From Gymnopilus junonius (Eukaryota; Basidiomycota; Agaricomycetes; Agaricales; Galerinaceae), in NCBI GenBank assembly GCA_015501075.1, contig JADNYJ010000017.1:310001-374000 (forward strand): a stretch of DNA of 64,000 nucleotides. Direction: 5' to 3'. The translations under genes and the position numbers were made by a program. Under the pieces are notes generated by a model, which searched no databases, had not been told where the DNA came from, and saw only the letters and a program-made list of their open reading frames with translations. This document shows, piece after piece, positions 12,384 through 23,908 of this stretch; the stretch's first letter is position 1, and each line of letters opens with the position of its first letter.

Positions 12384-14155
12384 ATGCAGCGCGGCCGGTC
12401 TGCTAGTGCGCCTCATCGTCATACGGCCGACGCATCGCCAGCAGCAGCTCCCACAACCCGACTCCAGACGTCAACAATCGTCCTAGATGACCGGCACATA
12501 CCGGGCTCAGCATCGTGTTTGTGCCCTTCCTGTCACTTGAGGACGCGTTATTTCCCGAGACGACGTGACGGGCGGATCGTCTTGCCCAGTCCGACCGCGA
12601 CTCCGACCGCTACGCGACGTTTCGGGGACTCTCCTCAAGCGAGCCGTGAGTTGGAGACACCATTGTCCTTTGCTCGATACGTTGGGCGGTTTCTTATTTT
12701 GGGTCGTTGGCAGGTGGAGTCAGAGATACTAGGCAGCCTTACCCCGGAGGCTCTCATCTCAGGGGTAGAGAGGGTGATCAAGGTTCTGGTCAACTCTCTG
12801 GTGTGTTCTACCTGTCTCCTAATCCTTCAAACTTGTTTATATCTAGGGCACATCTCTGGTGAAGCAGAGGATTGGATACTTCCTCCTCTCTTGAAGGACT
12901 TCGATCTTCCTAGTATGTTTTCAGTCATTCACGTTGCAAGTTACTAGACTCCTTATTCTGTTTGTTTCTAGACTTCAGTCCCACCACCCCTCCTTCGAGA
13001 GTTCCTGTGTCGGAAGTTCAACCTAGTCGTTCAGGTAGATATCTCTGTTGCACCGGATATCGGTTCTCTGCGTGACCGGGTTATCCACTTCAATCTACAG
13101 ATCATTTACGGGCATCTAGGAAGAAACCGTACGACATTAGTTCCAGTATGGACCTTTCTCGGTCATCAATCATTCCGTTTATTTATAAACTCATAGGGCG
13201 ACCTGACCCCTGGCCACGAACTATAAACTCGGAAGTTGAACGAATTCGGCCAGCTGGTCGGTCAACTTCAACCAGTTTCCCAAGTGAAGTGTGCTGACTA
13301 GTCCTGGGGTCATAATAAAACTAAAATCCTCGATATTCTAGGTCGTGAACGTCACACCCAACATTCAGAGACACTTTCTTCTGAGTCTTCTGGTTAGTAC
13401 CTGTGTTTTTTCTGCCCTTTTCATTTCCGAATGTTAACTTGTGCGCTTTTATTTTTATACATGGCCAGCTCCATATAAAACTATTGTCGAAGAGCCATTT
13501 CCTCTACCTTTAAGGACTCCAGCCGGCGTCGGTGAGAAAGAATCCTTTACTGCAATTACAGCAATAATCTCAATTTGTTAGGTCACTGGGACCTGGAATT
13601 TTCTGGGGCTTCTTCAACGACTCTGCAACGTCAGCGCCCTCAAATCATATTGATGGGGGACGAGCTTGGAACGCACCTCGAACTCCGAGTAAGGAGCAGA
13701 CTCCCTTTATCTTCTTAATCAAGAAATCGCACCGCCTGGAGCTTCTCCACGCGAGCTAAGGTCTACTAGCCTTGAGACCCTCCCAAGTCATCCGATTCAA
13801 TTCGACCACAACTCTCAGCCAGACATGTGGCAAACCCATTCTAGTGAGCACGGCGTTGGTGAAGGTAAGTATCGGTACTCTATTTGTATTGTTATTGCTG
13901 AGTGCCGGTTATGCAAATTTAGGTTCTCTAGTAGACGGTACTTCTCATCAACCGATGCAAACTGGAATGTTTCAGTTCCAGAACCCCGTGGTGCAGGGAT
14001 CCCAAAGTTCTCCTTCCACATCATCAAGTGGACCTGCCTTCGTTCACGTAAAATGGGACTCCGAGAGGAAGCGCAGGCAAGAATATTATGCACAAGAAGA
14101 TGGGACGGAAAAATCGCGCTTCAGACATTACAATAAAACGGGTTGTGACCCATAA
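12384..14155 (+). CDS. unrecognised protein encoded by a chain of small phase-1 exons
   Basis: I do not recognise the family. My model has 11 exons: 12384-12645, 12714-12800, 12847-12912, 12972-13034, 13101-13145, 13197-13283, 13342-13392, 13469-13531, 13582-13629, 13724-13864 and 13923-14155, giving 381 aa. Exons 2 to 10 are each a multiple of three long (87, 66, 63, 45, 87, 51, 63, 48, 141 nt) and all begin and end in phase 1, so any could be skipped without shifting the frame. Donors include GTGAGT, GTATGT, GTTAGT and GTAAGT. The weakest junction is exon 9 to 10, where the donor would be GTCAGC; a one-base sequence error with a 35-nt intron is the alternative. The product is hydrophilic, Ser/Pro/Arg rich, without transmembrane segments, and ends with a basic stretch (DSERKRRQEYYAQEDG). 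The start could lie further upstream. Confidence 0.6.
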
Positions 14156-15541
14156 TGCCTGATGAAGGCTTTATGTTCTGCATTGTGTTTTGCTTTCGAT
14201 ACACTACAGCTATGAAGTATATTACTACATCCTTAATATTTGTTTTACGCACTGTACCATATTTTCGCACTACTTACATACATTAGCATAGTTTAATTTC
14301 CGAGAATGAAGATTTGATTGTTGTAATTCAGTCTTGACTCCGGACCTGGACTTCTGGCTCTAGCTCATGGCGACCTCTCAGATCAAGAATATCTCTGTTT
14401 TTGGTCACAAGCGATTATCTCTCAGTCTAGAGTGGCACGTATAATGAATTCTTTCACCAAAATTTCCGAATGATGGATGAAAAATCATGAAATGGATTAC
14501 ACGGTCACGGTTTGCCCCCAAGCCATTAATTTTTGTATATTCCAACGACAGCAAATTTCGAAATAAGTATATGCATTGTCCGTTTGAATCTGAAATATTC
14601 TTTAAAATTTAAAATGGCTTCCAACTGACATTCTATCTTCAAATTTCTGCCAGGAAGGCTAGCATACAGCGAAATAGATGGTCAGGCAAGCACAAGGACT
14701 CGCATGATGGCGCGGTTGGCTTCATTGGCTTCATTCCTTGCGGTCTGGTAGTAACTTGAAACTGGAGCTCAAAAAGACGAAGGTATTGTTCCTTGCTGCA
14801 CTGTGGACAAAGGCAAGACAAAGGTCGAGAGGTCAGGTCCAGTGACAGTGATGCCCCGGTTATTACCGCAACGCTTTGAATCTGTTGGAATCAGCTACTC
14901 TACCAACCAGCTCACTTGAAATTACCAGAGAGTACCGAAAACACTTAGGCACGGGTCGGTCGTCTGAACCCTATCTACCTTCGAAGCGAAGGTGACCTTA
15001 CTACTTCTATCATCATTGATCTCCGCAGTAAAGCGAAGGCTCAACAGAGGCTTACTCGAGGTTCCGTATCTTGAGCAGGAATAGCATTGTTCGATTTCCT
15101 TGTCGATGACTTTTGGACATGATGTTCTTTTAGACAGCGTCGCTCTGCATCACTGGGCAACCGTTAAACAGACTGGGCAACAGATTGTGCAACGGCCATT
15201 GATATGCCCTGTATATCACGGCGTCTTTAGCAAGATCACACGCCATGAAGGACTTTCCCCGGTCTGTGTGGCTTTTCTTTGTCTCCTGCTCTCATCTTTC
15301 GTAGGAGGAATTTCTCCTCCTGCGGCCTATTTGGCTGATTTTGGTGAGCATTCTGTGGGGTTTTTTCCCTGTTTCTGACTGAAGGGTGTCTTATAGATTT
15401 CTTTTTGTCTCATTGCTTTGCCTTCTTTTCTCTCCTTTCCTTTTTACTTTAATTATTCCGGAGGAGCAGGCGTCCTTCGACCAACCACTCTTTTCATGAA
15501 CATTTGAATTGACCAGTACACTGGATCAAACTATTGCCATC
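14156..15541. other. intergenic, no gene seen
   Basis: AT-rich at first, then an open stretch (15100-15378) with a plausible donor at about 15343 (GTGAGC) and acceptor TTATAG at about 15396, which could be 5' leader exons of the GPCR. Nothing recognisable is encoded. Confidence 0.4.
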
Positions 15542-17210
15542 ATGTCTACCTCAATGTTTTTCCAGACTGTCCTTCCCTACACTGGGGGTCAGAAAGCCGG
15601 CGTGACGGTGGGTCCCGATTTATTTCGTGTCATTTGACTAGCTACTGACTTGCAAACCAGATTATCGGACTTGCAGGGCTAGCCTCTCTAATGGCGGTAC
15701 TTGTTTTATTCATGGTGAGCTTGCCTGGTAAACTGGCCGCGGCGACACGATTCTTATACATTGCATTGCAAGTTCAAACGTCCCAAACGCACGACCTTCC
15801 AGAGTACACACATGTTCGGGTTCATAATGTCCCTCCTCTTCGCCAACGTCCTGCAGAGTATAGGATCTGTAATGGTTTTCAGGTGGGTTGCAATTGGAGC
15901 TGTCAAAGCAGGCCCTCTCTGTAATGCTCAAGGCAAGCATATATTCGGACCTTGACAAGAATGTTGTCAATGCGACTGACCAACTGTGATTATTAGCTGG
16001 GATCAAGCAAGCAGGAAACGTTGGAACTTCCATCTGGTCTGTGAAATCAAATCATTTTCTTGATGCGGTGTAAGCTCATTCTCATTTAGGTCTCTGATAA
16101 TTGCCTTTCACCTTTTCCACGTCCTGTTTCTTCGCAATCGAATGACCAAGAGAGTATTCACCATGACTATGATCTCTGCCTGGGCATTTGTGTTGTTCAT
16201 AATTTTACTTGGACGTTATGCAATTCAAAATGCAAAGAAGGGCCCTTTCTACGGCATTTCCGGCTCTTGGTAAGTGTACACATATTATGACCTTCACAAC
16301 AATTCTGATGTTCTCAACAAAGGTGCTGGATTACGGCTAATTATGGACCTGAAAGGGTGCTCTTGGAGTATTTCTTCGTAAGTTCTAAATCAAGATATCA
16401 AGGAAGACCATGTCCATTTATAAGCGCCACAGGAATTCGTATCAGTTGCGACAAGCTTCATGCTCTATATTCTCGTTCTCCTCCGGGTACGGGGCAACCT
16501 TGTCAAAGATAAAAATCACAAATGGCATCTGCGTTTTATTGGACGGGGCAATGATTGGGCACTTGCCATCACAAGAGACACGGTAGATAATTCGATGAAC
16601 AACGTAGCTCAAAAACTGGTTTGGTGAGTGATGGCTGTCGTCGCGTTCATTTCATTTGATTTACACGATGTTCACAGGTTTCCTGTAAGTAACATCGATC
16701 ATACTCTGATGCAATGACTCTGATATATCGAAATCATGATCAACAGGTCTCCTATGCTATCATCCTCATCCCTATCAGTATTACTCGCATTTCTTCCTTC
16801 AATGGCTCGAACGTCCCTTTCTGGGCGACGGCGTTCACCGATGTAATTTTCAATCTCACTGGTATGCCTAATGCCAACTGTTGAGCTCTTCTGCAAACTA
16901 ACTGACAGGGACCCGAAACGTTTCAACATTCACAGGCTTTGTCAACTCTATTCTGGTTATCTATATCGGAAAATGTTTTGCCTCTCCTGAAACCAGCTTC
17001 CTCACCGTCTTCTCAACGAGGCGGCAGACTTTCCGCCATTCTTTCGTTAAATCAGGTGGCATTATACCCTTCACTGCTCAGGAAAGTGATTACGACGAGA
17101 AGAATTTGCCACCGGTCCCACCCCTGCCTCAGCCTATTGTTATTGACCTTCCCATCAAGCCCAGAACATGTATGTGGCACCCGATTCTTGGAAGACTACG
17201 GCCCCTATAG
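15542..17210 (+). CDS. Git3/cAMP-receptor-type seven-transmembrane GPCR
   Basis: A plasma-membrane receptor expected to signal through heterotrimeric G proteins; the ligand is unknown. The model has ten exons: 15542-15607, 15661-15714, 15773-15932, 15997-16036, 16090-16269, 16323-16377, 16433-16623, 16678-16684, 16747-16861 and 16936-17210, giving 380 aa with consistent phases. Visible helices include IIGLAGLASLMAVLVLFM, MFGFIMSLLFANVLQSIGSV, SLIIAFHLFHVLFL and VSYAIILIPISI, with the family blocks GNVGTSIWSL and WCWITANYGPERVLLEYF. A cytoplasmic tail rich in Pro and acidic residues follows helix seven. Intron 3 (15933-15996) uses a GC donor (GCAAGC), and exon 8 is only 7 nt. The family is clear; the subtype is inferred. 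Confidence 0.85.
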
Positions 17211-17841
17211 GCAAGGTTTATTGACATCACGGAGTCGCCACTGCGAGTTTTCGTCTCATTACTTTGGACATTGTAATTTTTTAGTGAATGGCGAGTCATC
17301 GTTTAGGTGGATGGACTACCATGTATTTACCATATGTAGAACCTTTGCTTTTGTGTTATTAAACATTGCACACTTAATCTGTATAGTTCAAACGATATTT
17401 AACAAGGATTGGCGAGACGAAGTCCCTATTAGCCTCATAATCTTATCTGATACTTTAAAGCCGAAAGGACGATGTCGGCATTTCCACCACGTGTAACACG
17501 GAGCTTCGCCAATGCGAAAACTCGACTTCGCCCTCCATGTTCTGATAACTCTATTTTTTCCCCTGCAGATTCTTGGTTGTCTTGTTCCTACCCCAGTTTG
17601 ATACTCAGGTGGATATACCCCACCTTTTGTGAAATTTTTATTGATGTAATCGTATTGCAGAGCGTTTGCACAGGATTATTTTCTTCGCTGCCCGAGGTCC
17701 GACATATATCCCCCTGCCTGAAGACACACACGATGTACTAGGCCGACTATAAGAGATTTGAACGACACGGCACCTTTCACTCCTCTTTGAACATACCCTA
17801 TCTGTACACCATTCATTTGTACAACTTTACCCGGCCAGAGC
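17211..17841. other. intergenic between GPCR and mitochondrial carrier
   Basis: Holds the presumed GPCR 3' UTR and the carrier promoter. No supported coding sequence, and no clear TATA box. Confidence 0.4.
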
Positions 17842-19082
17842 ATGGAAACACCCCCAGATGCTTTACTAGATGGAATAACCCATGAATCGACGGCTTTCCG
17901 TGCCGCCAGAGAGATTGCTTACGGAAGCGTGCGTTCTTGTCCTGCCTGTGGATTGCATGGCCCAGCTCATGGTTGGACATGCCCTTACAGATCGCTGGGA
18001 TGGTCTCCAAAGTCTTCGAACACCCTTTTGACTTGACCAAAGTCAGGTTACAGTCCCAAGTCCTGGATTCTACGGCGAGGTTCAGTGGGCCTATAGATTG
18101 CCTTACGCAGACTTGGAAGAACGAGGGCATACGGGGGTTGTATAGGGTATGTACCTCCTACTATGATAAATCCTTTTCAAGCTCTCAAATATGTGGCATT
18201 TCCGCCTGTTTTACAGGGCTTACCGGCACCTATTGTAGGCGCCATGGCAGAGAACGCCTCTCTGTTCCTGTCCTATGGCGAATTTCAAAATGTGATACGA
18301 CGGGTGACTCACCGACCCCCGGAGGAAAAATTACCCTTGTATCACCTGGCACTAGCAGCTGCAGGCGCTGGAGCCGTGACGAGCTTTCTCCTGTATGTGT
18401 CCTTCCTCTTACTTCCTCTCACCTTTTCTCAAAAGATTTCTATGTGCACAGAACGCCCATTGAACTTGTCAAATGTAAAATGCAAGTCCAAATGCTCATC
18501 CCTCAAGCTCCCACCCAACAAGGGGCACTACCACGCGTCCTTCCAGGGCCTATATCCGTCCTCGTCTCTGTCATTCGCAGCACAGGACTCAGAGGGCTCT
18601 GGCTAGGCCACACAGGGACGCTCATCCGAGAAACTGGAGGAACAGCGGCGTGGTTCGGGACCAAGGAATACGTCGCTTCTCTGCTCTTGGCTCGCCGTCT
18701 TCGACTGGAGCAATCGTCTGCTTATGCCGACACCGACGCCCCTGCTTCCCCAAGCACCAGCACCGCCAGTGCTACCGAGCTCCGGCCCTGGGAATCAGCC
18801 CTCTCAGGCGCATGTGCCGGAGCAGCGTTTAACCTGGCTCTCTTCCCAGCTGACTCCGTCAAAAGTGCCATGCAGACTGCTGAAGAACTGCGGCCTACTG
18901 TGAATGTTCCAGGAGCACCCGAAGTGCCTAGGCCGACGTTTGTGGGGACGTTCAAGGCGATGTATCGCGCGCAGGGGATCAGAGGGCTGTATGCCGGGTG
19001 TGGGATCACGGTGGCGAGGAGTATACCTAGCAGTGCTATCATTTTCTTGCTCTACGACGGGCTGAAGAAGCATTTTGGATAA
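17842..19082 (+). CDS. mitochondrial carrier, ornithine-carrier type
   Basis: An inner-membrane solute carrier with three repeats of two helices each. The model has four exons, 17842-17928, 17991-18146, 18217-18392 and 18452-19082, giving 349 aa with matching phases. The three signature motifs are visible: HPFDLTKVRLQSQ in repeat 1, TPIELVKCKMQVQ in repeat 2 and FPADSVKSAMQ in repeat 3, each followed further on by a GxxGLYRG-like block (IRGLYRGLP, LRGLWLGH, IRGLYAGC). The overall pattern, with HPFDLTKVRLQ near the start and TPIELVKCKMQ in repeat 2, resembles yeast Ort1/Arg11 and fungal ARG-13, which exchange ornithine across the inner membrane. Carrier membership is firm; the substrate is inference. 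The protein is longer than the usual 300 aa because of an Ala/Ser-rich loop between repeats 2 and 3. Confidence 0.85.
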
Positions 19083-19307
19083 AAATGATCTGGGCTTTTT
19101 TTGGATGTTTAGATTTTTGAATAATATTTTATTGTAATTTGGATTTCTTGATGTGCACATCCTCGTCCTCAACCGTTCTCGCTGGAAAAACTTTAAGATA
19201 CATTAAATTGAATATACAAGAAAACCGATTACGCTCCTCCTCTACATTACATAGGCTACATATCGAATATCCAAAGGCACTTACAAAACATTAAAATATA
19301 AATTAAA

Positions 19308-22300
19308 TCAAGCCAACGACTCCCCACCCATAGCAGCAGCCCCAATGTCAGCTTCCACCTCCATCTCCTGCGCATCCATCGCTTCTTCCAGCCCCTCGTC
19401 GCTGTCAGCAGAGGTAACATCGTCCTCATCAGCGGAACCTTTTGTACTGGGCGCGGCAGCGGCAGTCGGAGCAACGACGCTCTTATCTTCGTGCAGTCTT
19501 TCCTCTTTCTCCTTCTCCTTCTCCTCATTCTTTCTCATCTGCTGCAGGCGCAACTGCCTCCTCTCCAGCTCCTCGTACTCATCCTCCTGCTCCTCCTGAC
19601 CCCCCTCCTCATCCTCCTCCTCCTCCTCCTCCTCAGGCAACTCTTGCACGCCCAATAGCCCCTCCAACTCTCTCACCCTCCTCTCCCACCCCTCCACCTC
19701 CTCCAGCCTCTCCTCGAGCACCTTGATCTCCTTCTGGATCGACATACGCTCTTCCGGCGTGCCGATCCGCGAAAGGCTCCATCTGCCTGGGCTCGTTGGG
19801 TCTGATGGGCCTTGGAGGGTGAGCAGCTGGGTGTGGTATTTCATGAGCGAGGGGCTGGGGGAATGAGAGGGTGTGGTGGTGGTGGTGATTAATAAATTTG
19901 TTTTGATAACAGTGCAGAATAACGAGTGACGTACCGGAGTGAGATGGTGATGAGTGTGATATCTAGGGCTTTGGCTGCTTCGTACATCCTTCCTTCAACA
20001 TCACTTGACACTGCGCTCGTACATTCTTCAAAAGAGAAAAAAATGTCAGCTTTCTTCGTTCTCTCAAAAGACCAATAATAAAAAAAGGAAGAGAAAGAAA
20101 ACACCTCACCGTCCAAAACAGCCCACTTGGGCCTCCACCACAACACCCTCGCCATCCCCATCCTCTGCTTCTCGCCCCCACTCAACACATCCCGCCACTC
20201 CTTCCTCACATGCAGCCCGCCCTCACGGTCCACGAGGTACCCCAAATGCACCTTGTCCAGTATCCCGTGGATCTCAGCGAGCGCAGCTGCGGAGGGTGAC
20301 TGAATTATGTTTTTGTTCCCGTTTTTGGTCCTGTTGCGGAGCGGGTGCAGTGGGTTCAGTGGGTTGAGGGTGTTCCCGACTTGAGAGAAGAGGTTGGAGA
20401 TGGACGCCGTTCGCGAGATCGGCGAGGGTGTAGTTCGCCCTGAGGGAGCAGAAGCAGAAGAAGGCTCGAACACAGCGGACGAGGAGGACGAGGAGGAGGA
20501 AGTGAGCCGGATGAAAGAGGCATACGAGCAGGGATATATGATCTGTTCTAATAAACTCCCAGTGGGCATGTACGATCTCTGAGGGAGCACGTAGAGCGTT
20601 GGGCGAGGACGCCAGTGCAGCTGGTCCTGTTCTTGTTCCTGTTCGTGTAACTTCTGTAGCTGCTCCTGCTCTTGCTCCTGCTGGTTAGGTCCGAGCTGGG
20701 ACTCGTGCCCAGCTGCCTGTGCTTGAAGTCGGCTCTGTCTTTCCCGCTCATACAAGGCCCTACGAACGATCACGTCCGCCTCGGTCTCATCTCTTGGCAT
20801 TTCCACGAACCCTTTCCTTTCATTCGCGTTCGCTTTCGCTTTCCTTTTCGCGTCCTCGTCAGCATTAGCATTGGCACTGGCACCAGAAATCGAAGACGAG
20901 CCTGAGCCTGAGGAAGATCCTGAGGAAGAAGAGGGCTCAGGATCCCATAACCCAGCCAACACGCGCGCAACAGCCGTCTTGCCCACCCCGTTCGAGCCCG
21001 TGATCATGAGGTGCTCGCCGCGCTTGATGCACAAGTCAAGGTCTTTGACGAGGGGTGGGTCTTGCTCTTGCTCGTGGTTGGGGCGTTGGTGGTGGTGGTG
21101 GTTGCTCGGCTGGGTGTTGAGGCCTTCCTCTCTTTCTTTGGGCTGAATAACGCCAGGACCAGCACTACTAGCACCAGAAGAACGTTCATGATGCTCATGC
21201 TCAGACTCAGGCTCATGCTGATCAAGCCTAAACCGCGCATGTTTCTTCGCCTTTAGCTTGGGCTCCTCCTTCTCATGCTCACCACCACCCACCCTCCTCC
21301 GCCTCGGGACCCTAACATCAACACCTCTGACTCTAACCACTTCCACCTCCCCATTCTTTTTCCTCCCCCTTCAATGTACCTCCCCTCCACCCCCACCCCC
21401 AACTCAACTTGGACCCTCCCCCTAAGCGGCTCCATCCACAACAACGTCGACAGCAGGGTATACAGCCGCGCCGTCAACCCCGCCAACTCCAACAGATCTT
21501 TATACGCGTACATGAGTCTTCCGCCCGCGTCTGCCAGGGAGAGCAGGAGGCGGCGGTTGGATATGTATGCTGTCGGTGGGGAAAAGGAGGGGATGGTTAG
21601 ATTGGTTTAGTTTGGTTCGGTTTTTTAAGGAAAGAAAAAAAGACAAGGGAAAAATGTTGCGGGAGGGAGGGGATGAGCGAGAGTAAGATGAGGAATGGAG
21701 AAGAGGAAGGGGAAGAGGAAGATAATGGGGAAAAAAGAAAAGAAAAGAAACATACTCTCTGTCCGACTAGCAACAGCTTCATCTGTCCTATCTCTATCCC
21801 TACTACCGCTGCTGCTGCCTCTCCCAGCTGGGGCTTCAAAGCCTAAAGACCGCTTCGTCCGCGTATACAGAATGGGCACAGCAATGAGGGCATAGCCAGC
21901 TGCTGACCAGAGGTATTTGATCACGTAGTCTTCGGTCCATTCGTACGCGATACGGATCTGCAAGGAAAAAATAAGCAAAAGGTTCCACCAACGCCAAAAA
22001 ACCAAAATAAAAATAAAACAAAAGGAAGAAATGAAGGAAGGAAGGAAGGAAAAAGGAACCTCAAAAACCCACCCTATAAACCCTATTCAAATGCCTCACC
22101 AACCTCGCATACACCTCCCCCAGCACATCCCTCTCCCTCCTCCCCCCATCATAAAACGCCACCTCCTCCGCCTCCCTGCCCACCCTCCCTACACCCGCTC
22201 TGTATTCCCCCTCCAACCGCGCCTCGGTGGCTGCCAAGGACCCAAAAGCAGGGGTGACGAAGCGGAGGATGCGGACGGTTGTGTAATAGTTGATGAAGAG

Positions 22301-23482
22301 GAGGAGGGTGCCCCGCATGCCGAGGGAGCGGGAGAGTTGGGATGTGAATAGGAGGAGGTCAAGGGATGGTTTGAGGACGTTGCCGCTAAGAAGGAAAAAA
22401 GGAGAAAGAAAGGAGGGGAGGAGAAGAGAAGAAGGTAATGTTAGCGTCGGGTTTCTTCCTAAACAATTTAAAATAAAAGTAAAGACGTACTATAATCCAC
22501 TGAGCGCATTCGACCACGCCTCAACATCTGCTGTGAGGTACTGGTCGATGCCTTCGAGGTAATTCGGCGCGCGGTAGTACCGCAGGTCGGGATTGGAGGA
22601 GAGATACAAGTCGTGCAGGTACCTCGTCAGCCTTGTTCTCAGACGTATAGCAAGGAGGGACTGGAAGTGTCTGATCTACAAATGAAAATGCAAAGTACAA
22701 CGTTAGTTCCGATACATAAACAAGAGAAATTTATTCACGAGAACCTACCATCGAATTCGTCAACGTGCTGGGAACCGCCAACAAGAACCACAGAACCAGA
22801 CCCTTCAAAAAACCCTTCCCATCCGCTTTAACCAAATCCCTGACAATCCTCCCATCCAGCCTCGCAACGAGGATGCTCAGCACCGTGCGCAGGACGAGAA
22901 ACGAAGAGTGGAGGACGACGATGCCCGTTTCAGGTGCGCGCCAGGAGGGTATGGCGATGCGGAAGAGGATGGCGCGGAGCTGTGCGAGGAAGGCGAGGTC
23001 GATGTTGGGTTTGAGTAGCGTTGAGGGGGGTAGAGGAGGGAAGGAGGCTTTGTCGGCTGTGAATCGGGATTGGGGCGTCGGGTGGATGGGAACCTGTCAA
23101 TGAGGTAATTAAATTTTAGTGAGTGGAACGGGAATCCGAGACTTACCTTGACCACTCGATCTCTGTACGGCGCCAACACGATCTGCGAGCCGTCTGGACC
23201 ATCGAGGTATACCTGCTGCAACACCCTCGCGAGCTCGTCTGGCGTGAGCTTGCGCTGGAGGGTGAGTTGGAGGGATTTGGTGAGCTTCTCTGTGCGCTGG
23301 CGGAGGATATGGAATGCATCTTGGGAGAGGGAGACAGTGCGTGAGCGCAGGAGGAGGAGGACGAAGAAGGCGAGGATGAGCGGGCGCCGGTGCTGGGCGG
23401 AGATGGAGATGGGGGGGAGTTTGATTTTGGGTGGCGAGGGGAAGGGGGTTTGGACAAGAGGGCCATTATCTATGGCTGCCAC
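19308..23482 (-). CDS. ABC subfamily D (peroxisomal-type) half transporter, enlarged
   Basis: Predicted importer of fatty acyl-CoA across the peroxisomal membrane, by family. The model has nine exons, high to low: 23147-23482, 22749-23093, 22491-22675, 22073-22385, 21756-21957, 21380-21569, 20110-21332, 19935-20025 and 19308-19854, about 1143 aa with consistent phases. The EAA-like segment characteristic of ABCD proteins is visible (EYRAGVGRVGREAEEVAFYD). The nucleotide-binding domain has Walker A GSNGVGKTA, Q-loop VLPQRSYMP, signature LSGGEKQR and Walker B/D-loop AVLDECTSAVSSDVEG, the last created by splicing. Long Ser/Gly, Gln/Glu and Asn/Ser-rich insertions lie inside that domain, and an acidic tail with a predicted coiled coil ends the protein. 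The first exon begins with GTG and has an in-frame stop just upstream, so the true ATG must lie in an earlier exon that I could not place. Confidence 0.85.
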
Positions 23483-23857
23483 AGATGCAGTCGGGCAATA
23501 GAGCTAGTTTGACTGCCAGGCGAGTCCAGAGACAGTGCAAAGTGCACACCAAAATTCAGAATCAAAATCAGATAGATTATCTATCCTGATTCTATCGATA
23601 CCAAAAGCCCTAGAGAAGAAAATCAGAGTCAGTGAAGCGTATGGGTGCAATGGCTGCCTCGCCCTCTGCGCTTTCTTTTTGAGATCCAGGAGCTCATGGT
23701 GTCCAACCCATGTGAATTCCACCACTGTCAACATTTCCCCGCATACACACGTGTGGCATTACATCATCTTTCATCATAGTGTCGGCCCGTGCTTTCCTGA
23801 GGAAGATAAGATAAGATGCACATCCATTTTCATGTCGACGTTCATGTTTCTCGCGAT

Positions 23858-23859
<2 letters not shown>

Positions 23860-23906
<47 letters not shown>
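23860..23906. repeat. 47-base T homopolymer
   Basis: An uninterrupted run of 47 T on the + strand. On the minus strand it is a poly(A) tract preceded by TTCATAAT, as expected at the 3' end of a retroposed transcript. No target-site duplication was identified. Confidence 0.95.

Positions 23907-23908
<2 letters not shown>

Noticed and set aside
19345..21610. Plus-strand open frames across the ABC transporter
   Set aside because: Mirror images of Glu, Ser and Gln codon runs on the coding strand; the minus-strand frame has all ABC motifs and consistent splice phases.
23147..23482. GTG at 23482 as the ABC transporter start
   Set aside because: Non-ATG starts are very unusual in fungi, and an in-frame stop just upstream points to a missed first exon instead.
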